A stretch of DNA of 64,000 bases from the NCBI RefSeq assembly GCF_901933205.1, contig NC_044596.1, positions 5,860,104-5,924,103 of the forward strand. Reading direction: 5' to 3'. The stretch comes from Camarhynchus parvulus. Taxonomy: Eukaryota; Chordata; Aves; Passeriformes; Thraupidae. Below, piece by piece: positions 46,928-59,144 of this stretch. Position 1 is the first letter of the stretch. Every line of letters starts with the position of its first letter. The notes beneath the pieces were generated by a model, which worked only from the letters and a program-made list of their open reading frames with translations, did no database searches and was not told where the DNA came from. Position numbers and translations under genes: made by a program.

Positions 46928-46988
46928 CCCCGTTGCAAAAGCCCACAAACCCCATTGCAAAAGCCCACAAACCCCACTGCAAAACCCA
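46928..46988. repeat. 22-bp tandem repeat, nearly three copies
   Basis: Units of CCCATTGCAAAAGCCCACAAA-type sequence with single-base variants (GTTGC, ATTGC, ACTGC). Confidence 0.9.
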
Positions 46989-47035
46989 TCTTGGGGAAAT
47001 GCAGATCCCGGCAATGCAGCTCCTGGTGCAGAGCC

Positions 47036-47068
47036 TTGCAGGGCAGGGCAGGGCAGGGCAGGGCAGGG
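47036..47068. repeat. (GGGCA)n pentanucleotide, about six copies
   Basis: GCAGGGCAGGGCAGGG continues to 47068. A shorter run of the same word sits at about 53-65. Confidence 0.93.
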
Positions 47069-48726
47069 TGTCTCAGCATCCCTTCCTCTCCTCTCTGCAG
47101 GCCGTGTCTGCCTGCTGCTCATTGTTCGCTGATGGTCAGCGTGCTCCTGCATGCAGACGCTGTTCCCAGCTAATTATTGCAGCGCTGCTGGGCTGGGGAG
47201 CGCCGGGCAAAGCCCAGGCTCTGCTCGGAGCCCGTGGATCACGATTTCTCTTTGTCTGTACCTTTGATAACCGCCTTTGTGGGGTCACGAACCTGTGTGA
47301 TCGGGAGCCTTTCAGCGCTGCTGCCGGTGAGGGATAACGGCTTTGGACATCGCCTCGGGCTCTCCATCCCTGCCAGGACCCAAACCTGCCTCTGCTGCCA
47401 TTCCCAGGGAATCAAACAGAGCCATGGCCTCCTAGGGCAATCAAACAGAGCCATCGCCTCCCAGACAACCCCGGCAGGGGAACAGAATGGGGACAAGAGC
47501 CTTTTTTGCCTTTTCCCCCCATTCCCAGGGGGTTTCGGACACGGGTTCCGGCGAGGAGCGGCTGTGCGAGGCCAAGAGCACCATCTATAGGCACCGTCTA
47601 TAGGCAGCTCCCGCTGCCTCCCAGCCCCGCAGAAACACGGAGCAGCTAATAATTATTCAGCACTAATCACTACAATAGAAGAATCATAGGCAGTTATTTA
47701 GAAATGATTGTTTCCCCTCGGTTATTACTTATGACAGTGAAAGGAAGTATCAAGTAGTCAAACCCACATGTATATGGGAAGCTGAGTGAAGGATCAATGG
47801 GAATTTAACCAGCACTTTGCACTATTCTTCCTCTTTAGAAGAGCCTTGTCAAGTGATTTTTTTCTCTCTCTCCTGTTCATCATGTCTGCTTGGGAAATGA
47901 AAAGGATTTTTCTTTTCCTAGCGCTCCTTATCCCTTCCTCTCCTCGGATTTTCCCACAACTCCGAGCTCTGGCTCCTGCCTCTGGATCCGCTGGTTTGAG
48001 CTGAGCTGAAATTAACTCGGGCTTTTTCTTGCTAAAACAAACTCTGGTTTCATTAAGTGCAAGGGCAGGAGAACAGAAAGTCTCCGGATCCCGAGTTCCA
48101 GAGTGCCTTGTTACTGTCAGAAACACAATTGCCTGTGCCGGGGCTGTGTCAGAATTCCAGGTGCAGACAATGTGCCATTTTTAATCATCTTCCCACAGCT
48201 ACGAGCTGAAAGAAAGGGGATCATACAGAGGAGAGCACAAAAATAACCCTGGAAAGAGCCCAGCAATATTTAGTGATGTTAAAAAATCAAATACAACATG
48301 AAAACATCGGCCAGGCTGGCCCGTGCCAGGAGTGACAGGGTCACCTTCTCCTTTTCCTTCCTTTGGCTCCTGAGCGTGACCCAAGCTCTGCACCCCACTC
48401 CCACCTCCTTCTAAACAAATATTCTTCTGCATGCTCATGTTTCCCCCTGCAGGGCTGCACATGTCCCTGCCAGGAGCAGGTCACAAGCCAAGCAAAGTGG
48501 CCAAGGAAAGGTCACCTGAGAGGAGGCTGAGGGCCCCTGTGGCCTCTGGTGCCCCTCTGGAGCACAGCTGGGTTCCAAAGTGTCCCCAGAGTGTCCTGTG
48601 AGCCCAGGGCCACCCAGCAGAGTGGGGACAGGGGCTGAGAGCAGGAGCTGAGCCTTCCCCAGACCAGCCATGAGACTGGGCATCCATCCATGGCTTTGGA
48701 AATATTCCCCATCCCAGCTGCAGACC

Positions 48727-48820
48727 TGATCCAGCTGTGCTGACCCCATCCAGCTGTGCTGACCCTGATCCAGCTGTGCTGACCCCATCCAGCTGTGCTG
48801 ACCCCATCCAGCTGTGCTGC
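48727..48820. repeat. 19-20-bp tandem repeat, five copies
   Basis: Units of ATCCAGCTGTGCTGACCCC or the CTG variant. Each contains the palindrome CAGCTG, an E-box. Confidence 0.92.
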
Positions 48821-50453
48821 TGGAGAGTTCCAAGGCAGGACAGGCTTTGCTGGAGCCTGCCAGGGGCGCTCAGGGCTCGGCTCAGAGGGGGCTGAGGAGT
48901 TAATTATTGGCCCCTAATGAAGGAGTGTCCACACCCACACAAAGGTCCCAAATGCAGCAGGGCCCGTGGTGACACAGCTGTCCCCTCTGGAGGGTGCACA
49001 TCCAAAGGGGGTCAGGGCTGGCGCTTCCCAAAATCTCTGCACCTGAATTTCCCCAGGGCTGGCTGAATTCCTCCTCAGGGCTGCCCCTTGCCCAGCTCAC
49101 TGAAGGGGTGTCCTGGGGGAGAAGCATCTCCACAACGGAGTTCAGGTGCTTGCTGTGATTAAGAAGCTGCTTTAGCAATAAATCTCCCCTGCCCGCTCCC
49201 TGCTCTGCTCTCATTGGAAATCTTTAGTTCCTTCATCATAAAGAAATGAGTATTTCAAGCTCCCTGTCCTAATGAAGGTAAAATACTGAGCATATTGTCA
49301 AACACGCTGTGGCTCTGCCTTCTATTCCACAATAATCTTTCTAATTCTTCTGTAGGCGCCGTGTATCACTGCCAGTGCCAAGCGGAATGAAATGCAAACC
49401 AAAATGATTTTAAACCCTAATTCCATCTCTTTTTTTTCCCTCTTGTCTGAGGAGATGGAGATTTTTTTTTTCTCCCCCTGCATAATAGGTGGGAGCGGGG
49501 TGGAACTGGAAATCCTTTGATTTGTGGCTCTGGCAGTGTTAATCTGCTGCTGCAGATTCTGCAAAGCCTCCTGCGAGGGATGGAGGAGTGCAGAGCCTGC
49601 TCAGTGCTCCAGACTCCTTCCAGGATTCTCAGGAGCTTTGTCAGGGAAGGGAGGGGGATGTTCCCAGCCAAACACAAACCCAGAAGTTTGTAGAACTCCT
49701 TCTCCTCAGGTAGCTCAGCCAGCCCCAGAGGAAGGCAGAGCAGACACTGCTGTACTGCACCACAAGCTCATTTTAAACACTGCTCTCAGTTTGGTTACAA
49801 TCACAATGAGCAGAGGCTGGTAAAGGGTGAAAACAACAAAAGAAGAAAACTTCAAGAGCACCAACCCTTTAATTTCCCCCGAATTTCCATCTCACCTGCT
49901 CCTGCAGCAGCTCCTTGCAGCTCTCTCAGTGCGCAGGGCACCAGCGTGGGGAGAGCTCAGGCGCAGCCCTGCAGGGAGCTCTGCTGCAGCCCAGGCACTC
50001 TGGGGCTCCCCTGTGCTGCCTGCCCCATCCCAGAGGCTGCCCTGGGCCAGGGAAATGGGGATCATATGGAGACACTCATTCCATGTGTGCCAGAGCTGAC
50101 TGCAGCACGGCCCTGGCTTTAATTGATGTCTCGGATCATGTGTGGGGAGTGTATCCAGGGAGTTTCCACCTCACAGATGTACAGAGGGGGACCTCCTCTG
50201 GCTCCTTTCTTTGCCTCAATACCCAGCAAGGGGCCCAGGAATATTGGGGGATTAATGTCACAACAGAGGGAAAAAGTCTGCCATTCAATCTATTTAAACA
50301 TTTGATTTCACCAGTGCACCAATTAGACATTCCCTGTCTAAAGAGACCACGGATTAAAGCAACAGCAATGCTGAAAAAATCATAATCTCTTTGGAGATCT
50401 GTCTGCGGACGGATCTTTTCTCTCAAATGATCAAGGCAAATATATGAAATTGA

Positions 50454-50477
50454 AAAAAAAAAAAAAAAAAAAAAAAA
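50454..50477. repeat. Poly(A) tract of about 24 bp
   Basis: An uninterrupted A run following TATGAAATTG. No retroposed body is recognised upstream. Confidence 0.9.
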
Positions 50478-50730
50478 GACCTCTTAGAAGTAAACTTTAG
50501 GGCTATGTGAATAATTTCCCCATTCTTGTCTGAGCTCCCTTTCATGAGCTGCTTTTCCTTTCCCTGGCACCTTCTCCCTCGAGCCCATTTGCATTCCCCT
50601 AATTAAGGAGCTGCCAGCCCTGCAGATGCCACCGAGTGCCCTCTGTGGGGTCTGCAGGAGCCCAAGTGCCCAGGTCTGGGATGAACCCACCCAGAGTGGA
50701 GCCCCAGCTCCTGCTGGGCACAAACTGACC

Positions 50731-50777
50731 CCAAACCCCAACCCCGACCCCAAACCCTGACCCCAAACCCCAAACCA
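50731..50777. repeat. CCCCAAAC/CCCCGAC array, telomere-like G-rich minus strand
   Basis: About seven C4 words separated by AAA, AA or GA steps. The minus strand has G4 runs with TTT or TCA loops. Confidence 0.88.
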
Positions 50778-51023
50778 GGGAGCTCCACTGCAGCTCCCAC
50801 CAAAACCAGGGCAGAACTGGGATTTTCCCCAGTGTCACCCCAGAGGTGTCACAGGTGTCTCCACTGGGCTGCTGGCTCTTGGCAAGCTGCTCTGCTCCTA
50901 CCAAGTTTCCTTCTGACAAAAGAAAACCCCAAATCTGCATTTTCCCTCCCCAAAGCCACTCAGGGTGGTGGCAATGGCACTTCCTTGGTGCCAGCCTGGT
51001 GCCCCTGGGCACTGGGATCTGGG

Positions 51024-51122
51024 ATGAATCCTCTTTATTAATGAATCCTCTTTATTAATGAATCCTATTTATTCATGAATCCTATTTATTTATGAATCCT
51101 ATTTATTAATCCTATTTATTTA
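51024..51122. repeat. 17-bp ATGAATCCTCTTTATTA repeat, about six copies
   Basis: Units of ATGAATCC(T/A)CTTTATTA. The later copies have ATTTATT and lose the first bases. Confidence 0.92.
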
Positions 51123-51283
51123 ACCCCATAATATCCTATGGGGTATTAAGAAAGACAGAATCTCATCCTGAGGAATAAAAAAACCCCAAAACTCCTGTCC
51201 AAGCCCCCCCTGTGTCATTCTCAGGCTGTGGCTGGCAGCAGAGCCACCCCCATGTGCTGTGCACCAGGAAAAGCAGGGAGGGG

Positions 51284-51632
51284 ATCAAACTGACAGGGAA
51301 GGGGTGGATCACAAAATCAGGAGAGCAAGTGGATTAAACAGGATCACAAAAGCAGGAGAGCAAGTGGATAAAACAGGGTCACAAAAACAGGAGAGCAAGT
51401 GGATCAAACAGGATCACAAAACCAGGAGAGCAAGTGGATAAAACAGGATCACAAAAAAGGAGAGCAAGTGGATCTAAGCAGGATCACAAAAGCAGGATAC
51501 TAGGGATCGAACAGGATCACAAAAAGAAGTTTAACTGCAAAGCAGGAGAGCAAGTGGATCAAACAGGATCACAGAACCAGGAGAGCAAGTGGATTAAACT
51601 GGATCACAAAAAGCAGGAGAGCAAGTGGATTA
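51284..51632. repeat. 35-bp minisatellite, about ten copies
   Basis: Units begin AGGATCACAAAAGCAGGAGA and continue GCAAGTGGAT(A/T/C)AAAC. Most are 34-36 bp. A central stretch near 51490-51540 is disrupted. Both edges are diverged. Confidence 0.95.
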
Positions 51633-53868
51633 TTTCTGCCAGCTCCAATCCCTCCGTGGCTCTGCCAGGACCTGCTTCCAGCTCCTCTCTCCTGATTTAG
51701 ATGAGTGGAAGGTTTAAATGGGGAAGTTTTCCTTGGCAAATGTGTTCTGGCAGCTGAACTGGACCAGTTAAATTTACCCAGCCCAGACAAAAGGAACAGG
51801 CTGTGTGCAATCAGGAACTTTGGTGGTTTTCTCTTTTATGATTTCTTGGGTGAGGGGTTTGGCTCAGGGAGAGGGGAGAGAGGGCAGGGGGAACCCAAAA
51901 GTGCAGATCAGGCAAATCTAACCAACGTCTGAATTCCTTGGTGCTGCAGCATCCTCAGGCTCAGCTCCTGTGCCTTGCAGGGCTTTGACCATCCCAAGGT
52001 CTCACAGGCAGCCCAAAGCCAAGCCCCAGAGCCCGTTTCTCTGTCAGCTGGGGCAATTCCCAGCCCAGCAGAGCCTTGTCTGGCTGTGGCTGCTCCTCAC
52101 ACCCGTGCAGGAGGCACCAGGGGGTTCTCCAGGAGGATCTGACCCGTCCCTCCCTTCCCTCTGCAGAACTCCCCAGCCTGGGAGTGATCCAAGCTAAATT
52201 TAAACAGGGAGTGACTTGGGCGGGCTGTCCCTAAATCCGAGTATCTCTTTTGAAGATTCTTTTATCCTTTATTTCCTCTGTGGTGCTGGGCACCGAAGGT
52301 GAGAGCTGCTGGTTCAGCCGTTCCAGAGGGAGGAATTTCCTTTCTGCTCAGGAGATTTTGCAGGAATTCCCCAAGGTGGGGAGGATCCCAGCTGGGATCC
52401 CTCCTGCAGGACACGGCTCCACCACCAGGTACAGGAACAGGAGCAGGAGCTGCCCAGCCCAGCCCTGGCACACAGAGGAGCACAAGGCATTAATAAACCA
52501 AACCCAAAATAATAAAGCAGAGCCAGAAGAGCTGAACGTGCTCAGCGCTGGAGAACAAAAGGAAGGGGAACAGTTTGTCACCTCATAAAGGAACTGGAAA
52601 AGAAAGTCTTTGATGATGAGGGAGGACGATTTGCTCTCATGGGCCAGTGCACAGCCAAATATCTACAAGCTGTTCGTGGCAGACTGATTGCAGCAGGGCC
52701 AGAATGCCATTGTACGTGCTGGAAAAAAAAACAGAGGAGAAAAAACCACCACAGAGAGGTACTTCAGAAATAAATCACAGCCTATTCATTAAACCAGATT
52801 ATTTTAGTGAAATCTATTTCCCCCCTCTCTTTATGGCTTTGTTTTCTTTTATGTTAATTCTGCGTCTGCTTAAAGTTGAATTCCTTGATCTGCAACATCT
52901 TTAGCTTTAATTTTTATTCTTTTCCCCCCTCTCTCTTCTCTTCTTAGGAGCGAAATGAATTCAAATGATTTGCATTTATTGCAGGGAACATCCAGGCTCA
53001 TCTGTAGCCCTTGGTGTGAGTGAATTGCTTTTCTGCTTCAGGGGGCACACGGGGAGGCTCAGAGCCCCTCAGCACCCCAGCATCATCCCTGGCACTCCCA
53101 CGGTGCTGCAATATTTATCATATTGATCCTCCATAAAATAAATAAGCAAAATGATATTATTGGAAGCAATGATCTGATGAACCCAGGGACTGAATCAATC
53201 ACTTGGCAGGGACTTCAGAAGCAGCAGAGCTCGCTCTCAACTGTTTCCAGAGCCAATTTTCCTTACAAATGGGTTTCTCATCAACCTAAGCACCTCACAG
53301 AGGGAATGTGTCCTTCCACTGGATCTCCTTGGAAAACAGGAGCGTTATATATGTGTGCTATACCAAATCAAACTTCTTTATAGCCATTTCTTAATTAACT
53401 TAAAATCTTCTTTAAAAAAAGCCTGATTCATTTCACAGATTTAGCTTGGAGAGACCTGAAATTCTCTCCAATGCACAAACCCAGGGCTGGCTTCACCCTG
53501 CTGCCGTTTGTTGGGAGAGATTTGCGAAAATTACAGATACAAACACAGGGAATTTGCACAGCTTGTTTTCCATGATCATCTCCTGTACCACAGGAACAAT
53601 ATTGCCCCTGCATGGCCCAGGGACAGCTGCTGGGGCTGGGGGAGGAAACTGGAGCCCCAGCCTGGGGCAATGGCAGAGGTGACCTGAGCAAACCCATCCC
53701 CAAGCACTGAGCTTGGCCCAGGGGCTCCAGCTCTGCAGCAGCCTCCAGCCCACAGCCCCTTCCCGAGAAACTGGCTCTGAACAGGTGGGAACGGCTGGGA
53801 GGGATTTCAGGGGGGAAAGGGAGCCCTGGAACCCCAGGGAAAACACTTCTGAACCTCGGGGAGCTGCA

Positions 53869-54043
53869 GGAGAGGAGAGGAGAGGAGAGGAGAGGAGAGG
53901 AGAGGAGAGGAGAGGAGAGGAGAGGAGAGGAGAGGAGAGGAGAGGAGAGGAGAGGAGAGGAGAGGAGAGGAGAGGAGAGGAGAGAGGAGAGGAGAGGAGA
54001 GGAGAGGAGAGGAGAGGAGAGGAGAGGAGAGGAGAGGAGAGGA
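53869..54043. repeat. (GGAGA)n pentanucleotide array, about 35 copies
   Basis: All-purine on the plus strand. The array is perfect except for one 3-bp phase slip near 53981-53988 (GAGAGAGG). It is a mirror-type purine array with triplex potential. The LLSSP frame on the other strand is an artefact. Confidence 0.98.
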
Positions 54044-54049
54044 CGAGCC

Positions 54050-54212
54050 CTCCTGGTGTCAAGGACGAACTCGTCCCTTGGTGTCACTGTGACCCAAACC
54101 TTCTCTCTTGGTGTCACCAGGACCCAGATCCCCTCCTTTGCTGTCTCCAGGACCCAAACCCTGTCCCTTGGTGTCACTGTGACCCAAACCTTCTCCCCTG
54201 GTGTCCAGCCCC
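54050..54212. repeat. 30-33-bp minisatellite, about five copies
   Basis: Units contain TTGGTGTCACTGTGACCC followed by AAACCTTCTC-type words, directly adjoining the GGAGA array. Copies are 10-20% diverged by eye. Confidence 0.9.
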
Positions 54213-54384
54213 CACCTGTGACCTCTCATTTCACGCAGCAAAGGAAAAGAATTCCATGAAAAATCGGCCTGACTGGGGAAAAGACTCAAACTTATTGATC
54301 CCTGATCAGGAGAACACGGTGCCTGTAATTAAACATGTGTAGGAGCTGCTTGGCTGCCCTTGGGTTTATTCCTCAGGGAGCTGC

Positions 54385-54417
54385 ACACAGACAGACACAC
54401 AGACAGACAGACAGACT
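54385..54417. repeat. (ACAG)n microsatellite
   Basis: ACACAGACAGACACACAGAC followed by more ACAG copies. Short and imperfect. Confidence 0.88.
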
Positions 54418-55147
54418 GCTCCCTCCCTGTGACTGCAGGCCTGGGGAGGAGGAATAAATTAATCAAGCTTACCTCTCCTTGCAGGAAAGCCAATCAAGCT
54501 GGCTTTCCAAAGGATAACTGCTATAAACCCTGCATAAAAAGGGGAAAAAAAATACAGCTGGGACCTCCACGTTGGCTTTTGAACAGCTGTTTGTAAATAT
54601 GTCTAATAACTCATCCTGTCAGCGTGCTGGCTTGGCCATTACAAGGAAATATTCATAAACGCTATTCCCAGTGCTGATGGCTCCATTTCCTTAATGAAAT
54701 CCACAGAGTTTACTTTGCAAAGTTTAATTGCTGGAAGAATGGGTGTCGGGTTTCTGCAGCCGACCTGCTGCCCTGAAATCCTTCCAGCTCCCATGTACAA
54801 CAAGGAAAGAACTTAATGGGGCTTTTGCAGCAGTGGCTTAGCAGCTAAGCCACCTTTAAGCAATAATCCCAGCAAATATAGGTGGAGATGCTGGAATCTC
54901 CAGCCTTGCAAGAGAATAGATTTTAAGTAATATGAAATTCAGTGCTGCTAATTGACTGAGCAGGGGATTTCTGTGGGGAATGCCTCCAGCATGGAAATGC
55001 AGGCATTGATTGCATCTCCTGGATGTGAGTGTCTGCAGGAGGATGGAGCTGGGGGGAACAGCAGGAAAGGCTCCTTTGAAAAGTCACCCTGCAAAGGCTG
55101 TGCCTGCCCAGGGTCCCACTGAGGGCTGTGGGTGTCCCCGGGCTGTG

Positions 55148-55445
55148 CCAGCCCAGAACAGAACAAAACAAGGTGCTGCTCCCAGTGCCACAGCCCAGCC
55201 CAGCCCAGCCCAGCCCAGCTCAGCCCAGCCCAGCCCAGCCCAGCCCAGCCCAGAACAGAACAAGGTGCTGCTCCCCGTGCCACAGCCCAGCCCAGCCTAG
55301 CCCAGCTCAGCTCAGCCCAGCCCAGCCCGCCCAGCCCAGCCCAGCTCAGTCCAGCCCAGCCCAGCCCAGCCCAGAACAGAACAAGGTGCTGCTCCCAGTG
55401 CCACAGCCCAGCCCAGCCCAGCCCAGCCCAGCCCAGCCCAGCTCC
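55148..55445. repeat. CAGCC pentamer array with about 100-120-bp super-repeat
   Basis: Runs of CCCAG/CAGCC (55190-55250, 55285-55370, 55407-55442) are separated by three copies of an AGAACAGAACAAGGTGCTGC block (the first with an extra ACAAA) at about 55155, 55253 and 55373. The array is therefore a higher-order repeat of about 100-120 bp built from pentamers plus a unique spacer. Confidence 0.95.
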
Positions 55446-56734
55446 TGAGCCCTGCAGCTCCCGAGCCCACATCTCCCTCTGCCCCTGGAGCACAGTCACA
55501 CTCGGTGACACAGAAAAACTGAACTCCAGGCTCATTCTGAGGCAGGAGCCGAGTCTGGAGCATCAGCACTGATGGTTTCACCTTCCCTGGCGCCTGAAGC
55601 TGCACGCGGGGAGCTGGCAGAGCCCCCCAGCCACTTGTGTCACTCTGTCCCCAAACCCCAGCCTCTGCTCTAGGCAAACGCTGCAATTTCCCAAGGAACC
55701 TTTTCATCCATTTTTTATGCAGCTCACTTTCTTCAAAGGCAGATTGGGGCTGGATGTGAGAAAGGAAACCAATATTTCACTTTCCTCCTGCTGCATTTTA
55801 ATCCTGGAGTTTGGCACTTGGCTGAGCACTGCCCCAGTTTGCCAGGGAAGCAACATCAGGAGCCAGTGGGTAACTGAGCTCAGAGTCATCAGTGCAGAAG
55901 AGGACAGAATTTGGTTAATTATTTTAAAGGCTATTCCTTTATAATTTCTTTTTTTTTTCCTGCTTTATATAAAAAATCAAGCTCGCTGCTCTGGCCTTCC
56001 CCTGCCATCCAGAGCCCTCCTCCCATCCCCTTCCTCTGCTCTCCCACTTCTTTCCTCCTCTTCATCACTCCTCCTTTCTGATCATTTATTTTAAACTGCT
56101 TTAGTTTTAATTAAACCCGTAAACAGGTACAAACAAACATGAAGAAAGGAAAGATTAAAGTCTCTTATCTACTAATTATAGTCCAGATGAGATGTTTCAG
56201 ATAAATGATCAGAGCACGGTGTATTTATGGAGCTCATCAGCCTGTAATTAATTCAGCATCAGGGTTACACCCGTGTGGGCTTTTCTTTGTGGCACACATT
56301 TGTTACCCTCACCAGGAGCCTCAGCTCGGGCCAAAATAAATCTCACGTGACCCAGAGGCTGTTTGCACCTTTGGGGAGGATTTATTGCTGCTGCCCAGGC
56401 TGGGAATGCACAGCCTCACCCTGCCCTGCTCCTCCATCCCAAAATTCCAGGCTCCAAAATTCCATGTGTGACCTGGGGTGGCCCCGAGCTTCTGCCCAGC
56501 CTGCTCTGCTGTGAAACCAGCTCTCACTAATAAATGAGACATTAATAATGTCCCTGTGTCAGCTGCAGCTCCTCAGACAGCAGCCAGTAAGGAACTACAA
56601 GGTGTCATTAATTCAGGATCAGTTCCAGAGCCATCATTCCTTTAACTTTGGAACTGTCTATCCCTTCCCCAATCCATCTCCATGCAATTTTACATCATGA
56701 TCATTTACCAAAATATCCCAGGGCTGTTATATTA

Positions 56735-57112
56735 TATAATAATATATAATAATATGTGCATAATATTATATATTATATTATGTAATAATATATAATGATA
56801 TATAATAATATAATAATATTATATTATGTTATATAACATATAATATATTTTAATATATATTATGTATAATATATTACTACAATATAACATTAATATAATA
56901 TAATATATAATATATAATATATAATATATAATATATAATATATAATATATAATATATAATATATAATATATAATATATTATATATTATATATTATATATT
57001 ATATATTATATATTATATATTATATTTATAATATATAATATATATTATATATTATATATATTATATATATAATGTATATATAATATATAATATATATAAT
57101 ATATTATATATA
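56735..57112. repeat. AT-rich array with a perfect 100-bp palindrome
   Basis: About 380 bp almost wholly of A and T, based on the 7-mer TAATATA and its complement. Bases 56926-56975 are the exact reverse complement of 56976-57025, centred on TAATATATTA at 56971-56980. The first mismatch is between 56925 and 57026. Shorter local palindromes continue on both sides. Confidence 0.97.
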
Positions 57113-58100
57113 TTGCTGGTTTTGGGAGCCTGCCTCTTTTCTTAACCAGAGCTTGAGAGGCAGCAGAGCATTTTCAGCCTCTTTATTGCACACAAAATAT
57201 TTCCTGGGAATACGTTAAAAAAAAAATCTTTGCTTTTAAACTTTAATTCCTTAAATACTGCCAGTATAGAGAAAAAAATCCAAGAGAGCGGCTGCAGATC
57301 TAAAAAGGGGATGAAGGGTTTGTGTGCAGGCTGGGAGCAGCCCCTGGCTGCAGTGATAGCAGCAGCACTGTCACCCCATCACACAGAGCTGCAATTGCCT
57401 GTCCCCTTTGGCTTTCCCCCCCCCTTAATCCGTTTTCTGCAGCTTTACTGAGTTCTTTACTTCCCTTTTATTATTTCCAGGGGCTTAAGTCAAGTTTTCA
57501 GCCAGGCTTCAAAGGGGCTGATCCATTCTGTGCCTGTAATTCCTGGACACCAACAAGTGCCAGGAGAACGTTCCTGGGGCTCTGAGGAGCCGCTGGAGGG
57601 GGACGAGGCGCCCACAGCTGATCCCAGCCCTGCTTCCCAGGGAGGAAATCTGAGTGCCCACAGGGTCTGTGCTTGCTGGGGCTCTGCAGTGCATTGGTAT
57701 ATTCACACCTCAGCCTGGAGAATGAATTCAAAGGATGGAGGACATTGGGCCATCCAGGTGTCCTTTGTCCCTTTGTCCCTCCCCTCCTGTCCCTGGTTGG
57801 TGGCTCCCTGCCCCTTCCCTGCCCCTCTCCCCGGGGTTAAAGGAGCAGCAGCCACGGGCTCAGGGAGTTCTGTTGGAGCTGGTGCTGCATTCAGAGGCCT
57901 GTGGGCCAGAATAAAGCTCTGGATCCAAACCCTGCATCAGAACCGACTCCTTTCCTTCACCATCGCCTTAAAGCTTCTGCACAGAGGGAAACCTGAGGAG
58001 CAGCCCCTGTTATGGGGGAAGCTCCATCCCAGCACCACCAGAGCTCCTGCAGGCCTGGACTTGTCCCCACGGGCCCAACTGCAGCACCCAGCCAGCCCAA

Positions 58101-58327
58101 AGTGTCTGTGGGGTGAAACACCACACACCAGCCAGCCCAAAGTGTCTGTGGGGTGAAACACCACACACCCATAGAGCCCAAAGTGTCTGTGGGGTGAAAC
58201 ACCACACATTCAGCTACCCAAAGTGTCTGTGGGGTGAAACACCACACACCAGCCAGCCCAAAGTGTCTGTGGGGTGAAACACCACACATTCAGCTACCCA
58301 AAGTGTCTGTGGGGTGAAACACCACAG
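58101..58327. repeat. 40-bp tandem repeat with hairpin core, about six copies
   Basis: Copies begin AGTGTCTGTGGGGTGAAAC at 58101, 58141, 58182, 58222, 58262 and 58302. Each contains GGTGAAACACC, a 4-bp stem with AAA loop, extendable to 9 bp with one mismatch. The linker after the hairpin varies (ACCAGCCAGC, ACCCATAGAG, ATTCAGCTAC). Confidence 0.95.
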
Positions 58328-58508
58328 CGCTGCTACTTGGTCAAGCAGCAAGGGCAGACAAGCCCAGGCACGTCCCATCCGCTATATTGGTAATTGTTCC
58401 AATTTATTGGTGCCCAATGTGGGGCTGCCCCGACCCTGCAGCCCCAAGAGGACACTCCAGAGCTCCCAGAGCCTCAGAACACCCCTGAGAGCCTGTAACA
58501 ACCCTCTC

Positions 58509-58580
58509 ACGCCATGGCAGGGACACCTCCCTGCATCCCTGGTGCTCCAAGCCCCATCCAGCCCACCCTGGGGATGGGGA
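58509..58580 (-). mobile_element. Diverged CR1 LINE fragment
   Basis: The words GCCATGGCAGGGACACCTCC and GCTCCAAGCCCCATCCAGCC correspond to the antisense CR1 tail, internal part. The terminal AGAATGG word is missing. Confidence 0.65.
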
Positions 58581-59144
58581 GATCATTCCTCACTCCCCGT
58601 GTCCTGCTCAGTGGGAAGGAAGAATGAGCAGAGCTGCATTTCACCGTGATGGAGGTCAGGATCTTGCCACCAGCACATGAATCAAAGCTTTCCCTGGGTT
58701 CAACGAGCACATTACCTTGATAACTCCTCTGGTTATAAAAGCCAGATACAGATATTTCTTCCAGGTCCTGAGCAGCACACGTACTCTTTCATAATTAATA
58801 GATTGCACAGTTTATAATCAATCATGGTTGAATTTACAATGCAAACTTTTAGCATCACAAAAAACCCACGCCTGATTATCCAAAAATATTTATTCAAGAT
58901 TAAAAAACATGCAGCATATTAATATTTTAATAAATATTAAATATTTATTTCTCCTTTCCAAAGCTTTCATAACTGAGCTTTTAATTAATCTGTCATTAAA
59001 AATTTATAGAGCCAGGTAGACTTTTAAATTTAATTATTAAATGATAACTTTAAACTGCAGGTGCTCACTCCTTTCTCGTGGCAGCACGGAGCAGGATGGG
59101 CTCCAGCAGGAGCAGATCCTGCTGCAGGGCAGGGATGGATGGGA

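Noticed and set aside
53428..55572. Frames with LLSSP, RRGEE and WAGLG repeats up to 249 codons
   Set aside because: Translations of the GGAGA and CAGCC arrays.
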